64,000 nt of DNA from Hahellaceae bacterium (GTDB lineage: Bacteria > Pseudomonadota > Gammaproteobacteria > Pseudomonadales > Oleiphilaceae), in contig JADJWY010000026.1 of the NCBI GenBank assembly GCA_016716085.1, positions 659,382 to 723,381 of the forward strand, in the 5' to 3' direction. The notes beneath the pieces are model-generated. The model did no database searches. It worked only from the letters and a program-made list of their open reading frames with translations, and was not told the DNA's origin. A program made the position numbers and the translations under genes. Shown here piece by piece: positions 45,556-52,436 of this stretch. Positions within the stretch are counted from its first letter, which is position 1. Each line of letters begins with the position of its first letter.

Positions 45556-45855
45556 CGCCTTGCACAGCGACCGAGGGTCCAGCGGGGGGACCGAAGGGAG
45601 GCTCGTGAACATGCCAACTTGATCTCTAATTTTCTTTACATCAAGAGGGCCGAAATTATGAACGACAGCCTTCGTAGGCCTGCCCTCTGCAAAATCAATT
45701 GCCTCAGAAAGCCCCAGCTTAATACTCGAAAATGCGTTAGCCATTTTTTCACCATAATGCCGAAGTAAAACAACGGTAAGTTTGGCCAGTTCGTTTCTTT
45801 CCGATTTGCTCAAATTCGCTTTCTCGCCTTTACCAGCAGCATTAGTTTGTTAGCC
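45550..45855 (+). other. attC site interrupted by a higBA fragment
   Basis: The left part (45550-45605) begins CCCTAACGCC and matches other attC sites here up to GGGAGGCTCG. The right part (45835-45855) is AGCAGCATTAG followed by TTGTTAGCC. In intact copies only about four bases lie between these parts; here about 230 bases of toxin-antitoxin sequence are present. Confidence 0.75.
45606..45834 (-). pseudogene. Fragment of higBA inserted in an attC
   Basis: Nearly identical to 49231-49457: the end of the HigB-type toxin (SKSERNELAKLT) and the first half of the HigA antitoxin (MANAFSSIK, KIRDQVGM). It lacks the antitoxin helix-turn-helix end and most of the toxin. A one-base shortening of a T run also fuses the two frames. 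It cannot encode a working module. Confidence 0.8.
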
Positions 45856-45867
45856 ACATTCGCTGCC

Positions 45868-46146
45868 TTAAGGTGTAACCGTTAATCTAACACCCAAACC
45901 ATGCAATACTTTTAAAATAGTATCGTACCGGGGTTTAGCTCCGGGAGCTAATGCCTTATAGAGGCTTTCTCTGCCCAAACCCGTGCTTCTAGCAATTTCA
46001 GACATTCCACGGGCTTTCGCTACGTCAGATATAGCGGCGAGGAATACGTCAGGGTTCTCATCTTCCAACGATGCGGTTAAATACTCAGCGATAGCCTCTT
46101 CGCTATCCAGATAATCAGCTGCATCAAATTTCGACAAACTTACCAT
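45868..46146 (-). CDS. HigA-like addiction module antidote
   Basis: Antitoxin of 92 residues of the addiction-module antidote type. An Xre-like helix-turn-helix (MSEIARSTGLGRESLYKALAPG) occupies the centre and the C-terminus reads LKVLHGLGVRLTV. It follows its toxin by 3 bases. A palindrome upstream of the toxin is a likely autoregulatory operator. Confidence 0.85.
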   Translation of the reverse strand: MVSLSKFDAADYLDSEEAIAEYLTASLEDENPDVFLAAISDVAKARGMSEIARSTGLGRESLYKALAPGAKPRYDTILKVLHGLGVRLTVTP

Positions 46147-46149
46147 AAA

Positions 46150-46398
46150 CTACTCCTTCAACTCTGAAGCCAAAGCTTTGGCTTTCTTTATATCACGCTT
46201 TTGAGAGGACTTATCTCCACCTAACAATAGAATTATCAGCACGTTACCAATTTTCTTATAATACACTCGATACCCTGGACCATAGTGAATGCGCATTTCG
46301 CTTACACCCTCACCAACAGGCTCAGAGTCACCCAAATTGCCCAACTCGGCCGAGCGGAGTCTCGCCATAATAGGCGTTTTCCCTTTCGCATCACGCAA
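46150..46398 (-). CDS. RelE/ParE-type toxin (HigB-like), start compromised
   Basis: The coding frame gives 82 residues from a TTG at 46398, with the family core EPVGEGVSEMRIHYGPGYRVYY and LLLGGDKSSQ. Homologues have about 14 more residues, and these are readable upstream (LKTDEFNDWLSCL) but without a normal start: the in-frame ATG at 46446 is followed at once by TAA, and the family's usual start position carries ATA. The toxin may be silenced or weakly made. Confidence 0.65.
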   Translation of the reverse strand: MRDAKGKTPIMARLRSAELGNLGDSEPVGEGVSEMRIHYGPGYRVYYKKIGNVLIILLLGGDKSSQKRDIKKAKALASELKE

Positions 46399-46456
46399 AC
46401 AGGATAGCCAATCGTTAAATTCGTCGGTTTTGAGTATCGATTACATTTGGCAAATT

Positions 46457-46472
46457 GTATCCATTTGGATAC
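46457..46472. promoter_or_regulatory. Candidate operator of the higBA-like module
   Basis: GTATCC-ATTT-GGATAC, a perfect inverted repeat 10 bases upstream of the ATG-TAA of the toxin gene. Its place fits autoregulation by the antidote protein. Confidence 0.6.
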
Positions 46473-46483
46473 GCTTTTTCAAG

Positions 46484-46515
46484 GGCTAACGACCGCAGGG
46501 AGGCTTGCGATGCTG
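46484..46515 (+). other. Degenerate attC remnant
   Basis: GGCTAACGACCGCAGGGAGG and the following GCTTGCGATGC match the beginning and middle of attC sites in this array, but most of the site is lost. It separates the higBA-like and parDE modules. Confidence 0.45.
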
Positions 46516-46536
46516 CTTGTGCTTGCCATGGGTTTT

Positions 46537-46563
46537 GTACCACAATATGGTATATTTTGGTAC
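46537..46563. promoter_or_regulatory. Candidate parDE operator
   Basis: Nested inverted repeats, GTACC...GGTAC over 27 bases and TACC-ACAATAT-GGTA inside, lie just before the parD ribosome-binding site. Likely ParD autoregulation. Confidence 0.5.
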
Positions 46564-46577
46564 TTTGGAGGTGTTAA

Positions 46578-46814
46578 ATGGCTAAGAATACCAGTATCAC
46601 CCTTGGTGAACATTTTGAAGGCTTTATCGCCAATCAAATAAATAGTGGCCGATATGGCTCTGCAAGTGAAGTTATCCGTGCCGGATTGAGAATGCTTGAG
46701 AAAAGCGAAACTAAAACCGAGGCTCTGAGGCGCATGCTTGAAGAAGGCGAGAAAAGTGGCATTGCTGAATACAGCTTCGATACTTTCATAGAAGAGTTGG
46801 ATGCTGACAGCTGA
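46578..46814 (+). CDS. parD: ParD-family antitoxin
   Basis: Antitoxin of 78 residues. The N-terminal ribbon-helix-helix (SITLGEHFEGFIANQINSGR and YGSASEVIRAGLRMLE) is the ParD signature; the acidic tail (SFDTFIEELDAD) binds the toxin. GGAGG lies 7 bases before the ATG. It is followed after 2 bases by parE. Confidence 0.92.
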   Translation: MAKNTSITLGEHFEGFIANQINSGRYGSASEVIRAGLRMLEKSETKTEALRRMLEEGEKSGIAEYSFDTFIEELDADS

Positions 46815-46816
46815 CA

Positions 46817-47119
46817 ATGAAATCATTTTTATTAACCAATGCAGCCAAAGCCGACCTTAAAGCCATCGCAATTTACACCCAAAAAGAATGGGGGAAAAAT
46901 CAGCGGAATATTTACCTCAGACAAATCGATGATACCTTTCACGTTCTTGGCGATAAGCCTTCGACTGGCAAGCAATGTGATGAAATAAAGCCAGGCTACC
47001 GAAAATACCCAATTGGTAGCCATATCATCTTCTACCATTCACGAAATCGCGATTGTATAGAGATTGTTCGCATCCTTCATAAGCGTATGGACGCCGACCA
47101 ACATCTGCAAGACCCATAA
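46817..47119 (+). CDS. parE: ParE-family toxin
   Basis: Toxin of 100 residues of the RelE/ParE superfamily, likely acting on DNA gyrase as ParE proteins do. YTQKEWGKNQRNIYLRQID and YPIGSHIIFYH are conserved. It appears intact, as does parD. The stop lies within the start of its attC. Confidence 0.92.
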   Translation: MKSFLLTNAAKADLKAIAIYTQKEWGKNQRNIYLRQIDDTFHVLGDKPSTGKQCDEIKPGYRKYPIGSHIIFYHSRNRDCIEIVRILHKRMDADQHLQDP

Positions 47120-47198
47120 CGCTCGGCACAGCGCAACGATTGAGGGTCCAGCGGGACGACCGCAGGGAGGCCCGCGGTGCAGCATTAGTTTGTTATGA
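47114..47198 (+). other. attC recombination site
   Basis: Starts CCATAACGC and ends TTGTTATGA, with an imperfect palindrome between (CGGCACAGCGCAACG... and ...GGTGCAGCATTAG). It closes the parDE cassette. Confidence 0.8.
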
Positions 47199-47605
47199 GG
47201 GAGACGTAATCGCCTGACTCGAAGAACAAACATACCCAACCTTTCAAGCACCCCAGTTTTAGAAAATTGCCAACGCGCCTGATGGCCAACCGGCAACACC
47301 TACCTCTCAGAATAATCCACTGAGCCTGATACTTACAGGCAACGCCGACTTTATTCCGCTAATGAACCAGCAGGCGTTTAACACCCTGCCGGACATTTTT
47401 GGTTTAAGCTCTCGGCTAAACCGAAAATGACCGGGATACCCTGACAGCCTCTTTCGGCTGATGAGCCTGACACTTTCAGACCACTTGGCCCAGGCAGAAA
47501 ATTTGTTGAGCCGGATAGCCAGGACACACTGCAAAATTCTCAGACCTGCATTGCCGTTTCAGAGCTGAACCGAAGACCTGGCCCATCAAAAAAAATCGGC
47601 GCAAC
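47199..47605. other. ORF-poor cassette, copy A
   Basis: About 407 bases between two attC sites with no convincing gene. It closely resembles copy B at 49891-50296 over the whole length. Small stems are readable, for example GGTTTA/TAAACC and GCAGG/CCTGC, and GAGCCTGA recurs. A 75-residue frame on the minus strand (47307-47534) is shared with copy B, but the two translations differ at many positions, so coding is doubtful. A structured RNA or regulatory cassette is possible. Confidence 0.7.
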
Positions 47606-47723
47606 CTCATAACGCCCGCATCACGGGTAAATTGTAGTGGAGACATTTTGTGCGAAAATTGAGCGAAGCGAAAGCGCAAAATGGTGGAACGAAAATTTGT
47701 CCCGTGCATGCGATTGTTAGGGC
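47606..47723 (+). other. attC recombination site, long type
   Basis: About 118 bases, starting CTCATAACGCC and ending GTTAGGGC, with a long imperfect palindrome (TTTTGTGCG... and ...CGCAAAATG). It closes the ORF-poor cassette copy A. Confidence 0.85.
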
Positions 47724-47947
47724 TTGGAAACCCACGATACGTCGATCTTTCGGTGTTGGGCAACGCAGTCGCGTAAATAGAGATTAATCAGACTCTGATA
47801 TGGCACGCCCGCTTCATCTGCCATTTCTTTAAAGTACATAATGACATCTTCACTGAGTCGCATAGTTACAGGCTTCTTCAGCTTAGAAGCATAGGGATTG
47901 GGGCGTGACTTCATTTTTGAGAAATCGTAACTGGCTTTCATTATCAC
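47717..47947 (-). CDS. brnA: BrnA-type antitoxin
   Basis: Antitoxin of 76 residues. A CopG/BrnA ribbon-helix-helix is seen in KKPVTMRLSEDVIMYFKEMA, followed by YQSLINLYLRDC. Its start overlaps the brnT stop by four bases. The order toxin-antitoxin matches BrnTA. Its 3' end touches the attC. Confidence 0.9.
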   Translation of the reverse strand: MIMKASYDFSKMKSRPNPYASKLKKPVTMRLSEDVIMYFKEMADEAGVPYQSLINLYLRDCVAQHRKIDVSWVSKP

Positions 47948-48225
47948 TTACCTCGGTAAAACTCACTCTCGGACTTCGTTGCCCTTCGAGCAGATATAAT
48001 TCGAATGACCTCCCCATTTCCCCTTTCACAATGACACACAGTTAAAATCCGGGCTTCACTGCTAAGACCAAGCATGATAAAGCGTTCTTCATCTTCAGAA
48101 TGCTCATCATCGAAAAACTGTGTGGCAAACTCATCAAAGAACACAGATTTCGCTTCATCAAACGAAATTCCATGCTTTTTCAAATTTTTGGCAGCCTTGA
48201 GGCTATCCCATTCAAACTTTATCAT
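47944..48225 (-). CDS. brnT: BrnT-type toxin
   Basis: Ribonuclease toxin of 93 residues with the BrnT pattern: FEWDSLKAAKNLKKHGISF, then the catalytic region ERFIMLGLSSEARILTVCHC and the C-terminal RIISARRATKSE. Intact and coupled to brnA. Expected target is RNA. Confidence 0.92.
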   Translation of the reverse strand: MIKFEWDSLKAAKNLKKHGISFDEAKSVFFDEFATQFFDDEHSEDEERFIMLGLSSEARILTVCHCERGNGEVIRIISARRATKSESEFYRGK

Positions 48226-48227
48226 AC

Positions 48228-48252
48228 GTACATTGTATGTACATTTTAAATA
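48228..48252. promoter_or_regulatory. Candidate brnTA operator
   Basis: Imperfect inverted repeats around ACGTACATTGTATGTACAT lie just upstream of brnT. BrnTA modules are autoregulated by BrnA; this is the likely site. Confidence 0.45.
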
Positions 48253-48261
48253 AAGTCAAAG

Positions 48262-48400
48262 GCCCTAACGCCCTAATCTGCGGCCCGACCGAGCGGAGCA
48301 GTTTGGGGTAAAGTGCGCAGCACCCCAAAATGCGCAGCGACCGAGGGTCCAGCGGGACGACCGCAGGGAGGCTCGCGGTGCAGCATTAGTTTAGTTGCCT
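48262..48400 (+). other. attC recombination site, composite type
   Basis: About 139 bases starting GGCCCTAACGCC and ending near GCATTAGTTTAGTTGCC. It contains an extra palindrome (TTTGGGGT... and ...ACCCCAAAA) before the GAGGGTCCAGCGG block. Near-identical to 49752-49890. The terminal GTTRRRY is altered. Confidence 0.75.
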
Positions 48401-48654
48401 TCATAAACGCTTGATCTATGACCCAGCTTAACAACATGCACAATTAAGCGATCATCTTCGATTTCATACAATATACGATATAAACCTTGCCTGACCCGAT
48501 AGCGTTCGTAACCAGACAGTTTTATGCAGCCATCCGCACGAGGATCTTCAGCCAGTAAATCTATGCGCTTCAAAATTCGTTGAACATCCTGATTGGGGAT
48601 ATTTCGTAAATCTTTGGCTACCGATTTTTTAAATGTGATCTTATATTTTGCCAT
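48391..48654 (-). CDS. relE: RelE-family toxin
   Basis: Toxin of 87 residues of the RelE type, a ribosome-dependent mRNA nuclease. The conserved core is RILKRIDLLAEDPRADG, RYRVRQGLYRILYEIEDD and the C-terminal HVVKLGHRSSVYE. The start overlaps the antitoxin by 14 bases. Appears intact. Confidence 0.9.
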   Translation of the reverse strand: MAKYKITFKKSVAKDLRNIPNQDVQRILKRIDLLAEDPRADGCIKLSGYERYRVRQGLYRILYEIEDDRLIVHVVKLGHRSSVYEGN

Positions 48655-48874
48655 GTTTTTTTAAGTCGCTAAGCAGGGCTTCATAAGAAATCTCGGGCTC
48701 TGCCTCGCGCTCAGCAAATGCAGTCAAGTCCTCTTGATCTTCGCGCATAAGAAGACGAACCGCCTCGTCCACTATTTCTGAAAAGGAAACATTAGATGTT
48801 GCTGCTCGCAATCTCAAAGCCTGGTGAATCGATGGCTCAAAATAAACCGTGGACCGTTTTGATAAATTGCTCAT
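48641..48874 (-). CDS. Ribbon-helix-helix antitoxin of the relE module
   Basis: Antitoxin of 77 residues: N-terminal RHH motif (KRSTVYFEPSIHQALRLRAA and VSFSEIVDEAVRLLM) and an acidic tail ending SYEALLSDLKKHGK. Precedes relE with a 14-base overlap. A near-perfect 20-base palindrome lies upstream. Confidence 0.88.
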   Translation of the reverse strand: MSNLSKRSTVYFEPSIHQALRLRAATSNVSFSEIVDEAVRLLMREDQEDLTAFAEREAEPEISYEALLSDLKKHGKI

Positions 48875-48910
48875 AGGAGACCCTCACTGAAAAACGCAAT
48901 GAAAATAATA

Positions 48911-48930
48911 ACGTTATAACGCTATAACGT
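48911..48930. promoter_or_regulatory. Candidate operator of the relE module
   Basis: ACGTTATAACGCTATAACGT, a palindrome matching at 18 of 20 positions, 36 bases upstream of the antitoxin start. Likely autoregulatory site. Confidence 0.6.
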
Positions 48931-48959
48931 CAATAGAGGTGCAGAATCCACCGAACAGC

Positions 48960-49077
48960 AACTAACGCCTTCATCACCGGAACATTGTAGCAGAGTGTTT
49001 TTTGAGCAAAAATAGCGAAGCGACCTGCTCAAAAAATACGCCGCGAAAATGGGTCCGGTGCATGAACTTGTTAGCAC
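48960..49077 (+). other. attC recombination site, long type
   Basis: Starts AACTAACGCC and ends TTGTTAGCAC; about 118 bases with a long palindrome (TTTTTTGAGCA... and ...TGCTCAAAAAA). It closes the relE cassette. Confidence 0.85.
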
Positions 49078-49365
49078 TTAAGATGCAAGGGCTCGAAGTA
49101 CCAATGCAGGTTCTTTCGCAACCACATTCAGAAGAACCAGAGCCGGGCCCTGTGGAGAGCGATCGCCTCGCTCCCAATGACGAAGGGTGCTAACGCTTAT
49201 TCCGAATGCCGAAGCAAATTCATTTTGGGACATGCCAACTTGATCTCTAATTTTCTTTACATCAAGAGGGCCGAAACTATGAACGACAGCCTTCGTAGGC
49301 TTGCCTTCTGCAAAATCAATTGCCTCAGAAAGCCCCTGCTTAATACTCGAAAATGCGTTAGCCAT
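49078..49365 (-). CDS. higA: HigA-type antitoxin
   Basis: Antitoxin of 95 residues from the ATG at 49365. The C-terminal Xre helix-turn-helix reads MSQNEFASAFGISVSTLRHW, followed by GPALVLLNVVAKEP. Its start overlaps the toxin 3' end by 8 bases. Toxin-first order is the HigBA pattern. A fragment of this gene sits inside an attC at 45606-45834. Confidence 0.88.
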   Translation of the reverse strand: MANAFSSIKQGLSEAIDFAEGKPTKAVVHSFGPLDVKKIRDQVGMSQNEFASAFGISVSTLRHWERGDRSPQGPALVLLNVVAKEPALVLRALAS

Positions 49366-49699
49366 TTTTTTCACCATAATGCCGAAGTAAAAGAACGGTA
49401 AGTTTGGCCAGTTCGTTTCTTTCCGATTTGCTCAAATTCGCTTTCTCGCCTTTACCAAACAATGTCAATAAAAACAGAGGCGCGGAACCATTGTGATAAT
49501 AATAAATGACGCGAACGCCACCACTTTTGCCCTTACCTTGAGCAGCCCACCGAAGTTTACGTATGCCACCAGTTCCCTGCATCAAATCACCTGCCTGTGG
49601 GTGGAATGCCAGGTAATTGATTATCCCAACCTTTTCCTCATCTTTGAGCAGGTCAATTGCTTTCTTTTGGAATTCTGGAAGTTCTACGATAGTCTGCAT
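49358..49699 (-). CDS. higB: HigB/RelE-type toxin
   Basis: Toxin of 113 residues from the ATG at 49699 (MQTIVELPEFQKKA). The family core reads GTGGIRKLRWAAQGKGKSGG and VRVIYYYHNG, ending LLLTLFGKGEKANLSKSER, typical of the longer RelE-like HigB2 proteins. Intact. Confidence 0.9.
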   Translation of the reverse strand: MQTIVELPEFQKKAIDLLKDEEKVGIINYLAFHPQAGDLMQGTGGIRKLRWAAQGKGKSGGVRVIYYYHNGSAPLFLLTLFGKGEKANLSKSERNELAKLTVLLLRHYGEKNG

Positions 49700-49751
49700 G
49701 AGACAACTATAATCCAATGGATTACGGCCGATCAAGAGTTCCTACTGACTG

Positions 49752-49890
49752 GTGCTAACGCCCTAATCTGCGGCCCGACCGAGCGGAGCAGTTTGGGGTA
49801 AAGTGCGCAGCACCCCAAAATGCGCAGCGACCGAGGGTCCAGCGTGGCGACCGAAGGGAGGCTCGCGATGCAGCATTAGCTTGTATGAGG
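49752..49890 (+). other. attC recombination site, composite type
   Basis: Near-identical to the attC at 48262-48400, starting GTGCTAACGCC and ending GCATTAGCTTGTATGA. Closes the higBA cassette. Confidence 0.75.
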
Positions 49891-50296
49891 AAGACGTTAT
49901 CGCCTGCCTCGAAGAACTACCATGCCCCAACCTATCAAGCACCCCAGTTTTAGAAAATTGCCAATCCGCCTGATGGCCAACCGGCAACACCTTCGTTTCA
50001 GAATAATCTACTGAGCCTGATACTCACAGGCAACACCCACTTTTTTCCGCTGATGCAACAGCAGGCATTTAACACCCTGCCGGACATTTTTGGTTTAAGC
50101 TCTCCGCTAAACCGAAAATGACCGGGACACTCTGACAACCTCTTTCGGCTGATGAGCCTGACACTTTCAGGCCACTTAGCCCAGGCAGAAAACTTGTTGA
50201 GCCTGATGGCCTGGACACACACCGAGCTTTTCAGAACTGCCTTGCCGTTTCAGAGCTGAATCGAAGACCTGGCCAATCAAAAAAATCGGCGCCACC
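49891..50296. other. ORF-poor cassette, copy B
   Basis: About 406 bases, clearly homologous over their whole length to copy A at 47199-47605, with scattered substitutions and small indels. Conserved hairpins include GGTTTA/TAAACC (unchanged in both copies) and GCAGG/CCTGC. Two GCCTG/CAGGC stems, GCCTGATACTCACAGGC and GCCTGACACTTTCAGGC, are perfect here; the second is mismatched in copy A. The minus-strand frame at 49998-50222 (74 residues) is the counterpart of that in copy A. No gene is called. Confidence 0.7.
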
Positions 50297-50381
50297 TCAT
50301 AACGCCCGGCACAGCGCAACGAGTGAGGGTCCAGCGGGGCGACCGAAGGGAGGCTCGCGATGCAGCATTAGTTTGTTACAT
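50297..50381 (+). other. attC recombination site
   Basis: Starts CTCATAACGCC and ends TTTGTTACAT; about 85 bases, same type as 47114-47198. Closes ORF-poor cassette copy B. Confidence 0.8.
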
Positions 50382-50383
50382 GC

Positions 50384-50711
50384 TTAATGTAGCTTGCTTG
50401 ATACTAGACGATTCAGACTGATACCTGATTCAGCCGCCTGAATTGCCAATAACCGATGCGTTTTCAGGCGGAATACGAACCATAAACTTACCACTAAAAC
50501 TCTTGGTAGCTATCGGTTCTGGAACCTCCTGATTATCCCCGCGAAGATCTTCAACGCACTCGCGAACCAATTCACGAATACCTTTTAATGCCTTCTCCGG
50601 TGTTTTTTCAAGCCAGCTAAGACTTGGAAATTCAACACATAACCCAACATGCTCTTGGTCTTCTTCTGACCAAGTAACACGATAGGTATATCGATCAATA
50701 CTTTTAGCCAT
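50384..50711 (-). pseudogene. hicB: HicB-family antitoxin, frameshifted
   Basis: The frame from ATG 50711 gives the HicB fold (YTYRVTWSEEDQEHVGLCVE, FPSLSWLEKTPEKALKGIRE) up to SGKFMVRIPPE, then ends early at 50430. The lost DNA-binding tail is readable in the next frame as HRLLAIQAAESGISLNRL and ends at 50384. One base too many in an A4 run (T4 at 50461-50464) explains the shift. Without the tail, DNA binding is probably lost. Confidence 0.8.
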
Positions 50712-50956
50712 TTTGGACCTCCAACCGCTCGATTGCCTGCAACACTTGCTTGACTTGGTATACCTTTGCCTTGCCTTTTAGAATTCTGAATATTTACGCG
50801 AGGATCACTGAGCCAAGGTGTTTTATAAACCCGATGGCTTGAGCCAGATTGTCTCGCTTCGCCAAAATAGGTGTCGCATACCTTACATAAATCAGAGAAC
50901 CGAATACTCTTCGGGTTATCTCGCATGGCTTTGAGAATGCTGTCTATTTTAGTCAT
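50704..50956 (-). pseudogene. hicA: HicA-family toxin, frameshifted
   Basis: Starts at ATG 50956 with MTKIDSILKAMRDNPKSIRF; GSSHRVYKTPW carries the catalytic His. After NIQNSK the frame shifts, again at an A4 run (T4 at 50776-50779), and the expected C-terminus VYQVKQVLQAIERLE is in the next frame, ending at 50704 and overlapping the hicB start. The unshifted frame runs on with unrelated residues to 50585. Toxin activity may be lost. Confidence 0.8.
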
Positions 50957-51011
50957 CTTTTTTATGATATCACTATTGATACCACTGTCAAGATGACTCG
51001 CTTGTCTAGGG

Positions 51012-51110
51012 CATGTAACGCCTCAAACACTGGCTTGGTGAAGTTGGCGGCTTTTTTGGAACAAAAAAGGTGACAGCTTTACCAAGTCCGAGTGCTTTGA
51101 TTTGTTAGGC
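51012..51110 (+). other. attC recombination site
   Basis: Starts CATGTAACGCC and ends TTTGTTAGGC, with the long palindrome CTTGGTGAA... and ...TTTACCAAG. It closes the hicAB cassette. Confidence 0.8.
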
Positions 51111-51522
51111 TTACAATTGATAATTACCAGCTCTTTCCGGTTGGTAAGTAATTTCTGTGATCTTCACTTTCAGAAAACCACCTCCTGGTCTTGGCCACTC
51201 AATTTGATCGCCGATAGAAAGCCCCAATAATGCACTCCCTACAGGAGCCAAAATTGAAATCGTTTTTCCATTTGAATCTACATTTTTGGATATACCAAAG
51301 TTAGTTCAAACTTTTCTTAGTAGATTCCACGAAGAAACGCACAGTAGAATTCATTGTGACGATGCTGCTGGTATTTCTTTAGGTTCTACGACCTTCGCCC
51401 GGCCAAGCTCCCTCTTCCAGTTCTTCGATTCCGGGCACGCTATTCTTTGGTAAAGAATCTATGAGAGAGTACAACCTTTCTGAATCGAGCGAAGATAGCA
51501 CTATTTCGGGTCTGCTTTTCAT
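51111..51522 (-). pseudogene. Rnk/GreA-like gene with several frameshifts
   Basis: The N-terminus MKSRPEIVLSSLDSERLYSL starts at ATG 51522 and the C-terminal GreA/GreB domain (SILAPVGSALLGLSIGDQIE, ending YQPERAGNYQL) stops at 51111. The middle pieces, including VTMNSTVRFF and FELTLVYPK, are spread over other frames, so about four single-base indels are needed to restore a protein of about 137 residues, the size of nucleoside-diphosphate-kinase regulators (Rnk). Last cassette before the IS region. Confidence 0.75.
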
Positions 51523-51589
51523 TTTTACCTCATTAATTAAAAATAGAGTTCTTGATTTCTGAGTAATATCAAAAGTTACTAATTCTCTA

Positions 51590-52434
51590 GGGCCTGTGGA
51601 CATTTGCGCGTAAGGCATTGAAAAGTAAGAGCAAGCTCGTAATATTGTAGTTCTCACACAACAACAAAAGAGCTTGCAATGCCCCGATACATGCTTAGTG
51701 ACGAGCTGTGGTCAAAGCTGAAAAGGATCATGCTTCAATTCAGTATTTATGACAAGCGCAATCTGCGCATGATGGTAGAAGGCATCCTCTATCGAATGCG
51801 TGTAGGTTGCCCCTGGAGGGATATCCCTGAACAGTTTGGTAAGTGGAATTTCGGTGTACCGGAAATTTAACGTCTGGTCTAAGAAAGGAATCTGGCGTTG
51901 CCTGCTCGATGCTTTGATTTTCGAGCCGGATTTGGAGTGGGTTTTTATCGATGGAAGCTATGTAAAGGCTCCATCAGCATAGCGCAGGGGCAATTGGCAA
52001 ATCACCTCAAGCTATCGGAAAAGCAGAGCTGGCAGGACATCCAAGATAAATCTGGCGATCGATGCTTGACTTACCAATAGCGTTTAATATTACCGGCGGC
52101 GAAGTGAATCGACTGCACCGAGGCCCCGGGGATTATCGAATCACTTCCCGGTACGCGTTTCATTATGGATAAGGGCTATGAAAGCGAGCGAATCAGAGAC
52201 ATGATAGAGGCGAGAGGAAGCAAGGCAGTTATCCCGCGTAAACGAAATTCGAAACGAGAAAATCCGACTTTTGACCGGCACTTATAAACAAAGACACGGT
52301 CGAAAAGCGTTTCCAACCTTAAGCGGTTCAGAGGAGTAGCTACCCGGTACGATAAACTCGGACGAAACTACGAAAGCACAGTGGCCATCGCGTGCTCATA
52401 TTTATGGTTGCCGATGTGAAATGTCCACAGCCCC
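51590..52434 (+). mobile_element. Decayed IS5-family element, 845 bases
   Basis: Terminal inverted repeats GGGCCTGTGGACATTT and its complement at the right end (one mismatch) bound the element, flanked by TA on both sides. The transposase begins at 51679 (MPRYMLSDELWSKLK, ending GCPWRDIPEQFG) and breaks up by several frameshifts and stops; later pieces VFIDGSYVKAP and MDKGYESERIRDMIE carry the first two catalytic Asp residues. Not functional. Its right end abuts an hsdS fragment. Confidence 0.85.
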
Positions 52435-52436
52435 TA

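Noticed and set aside
45493..45813. Minus-strand frame of 106 codons that looks like a small HigA protein
   Set aside because: It is a fusion of toxin end, antitoxin start and attC sequence produced by the inserted higBA fragment, with no helix-turn-helix.
47039..47299. Minus-strand frame of 86 codons across an attC and the ORF-poor cassette
   Set aside because: A similar frame at 49763-49990 shares only its start; both run through attC palindromes, so they are by-products of the site sequence.
47307..47534. Possible conserved 75-residue protein in the ORF-poor cassette
   Set aside because: The copy B counterpart differs at about 11 residues of 74, and no ribosome-binding site was recognised. 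I kept it only as an alternative in the finding.
43968..51590. CRISPR array
   Set aside because: The repeated elements are long imperfect palindromes of 85-140 bases with gene-sized spacing, not short identical repeats with uniform spacers, and no cas gene is present.
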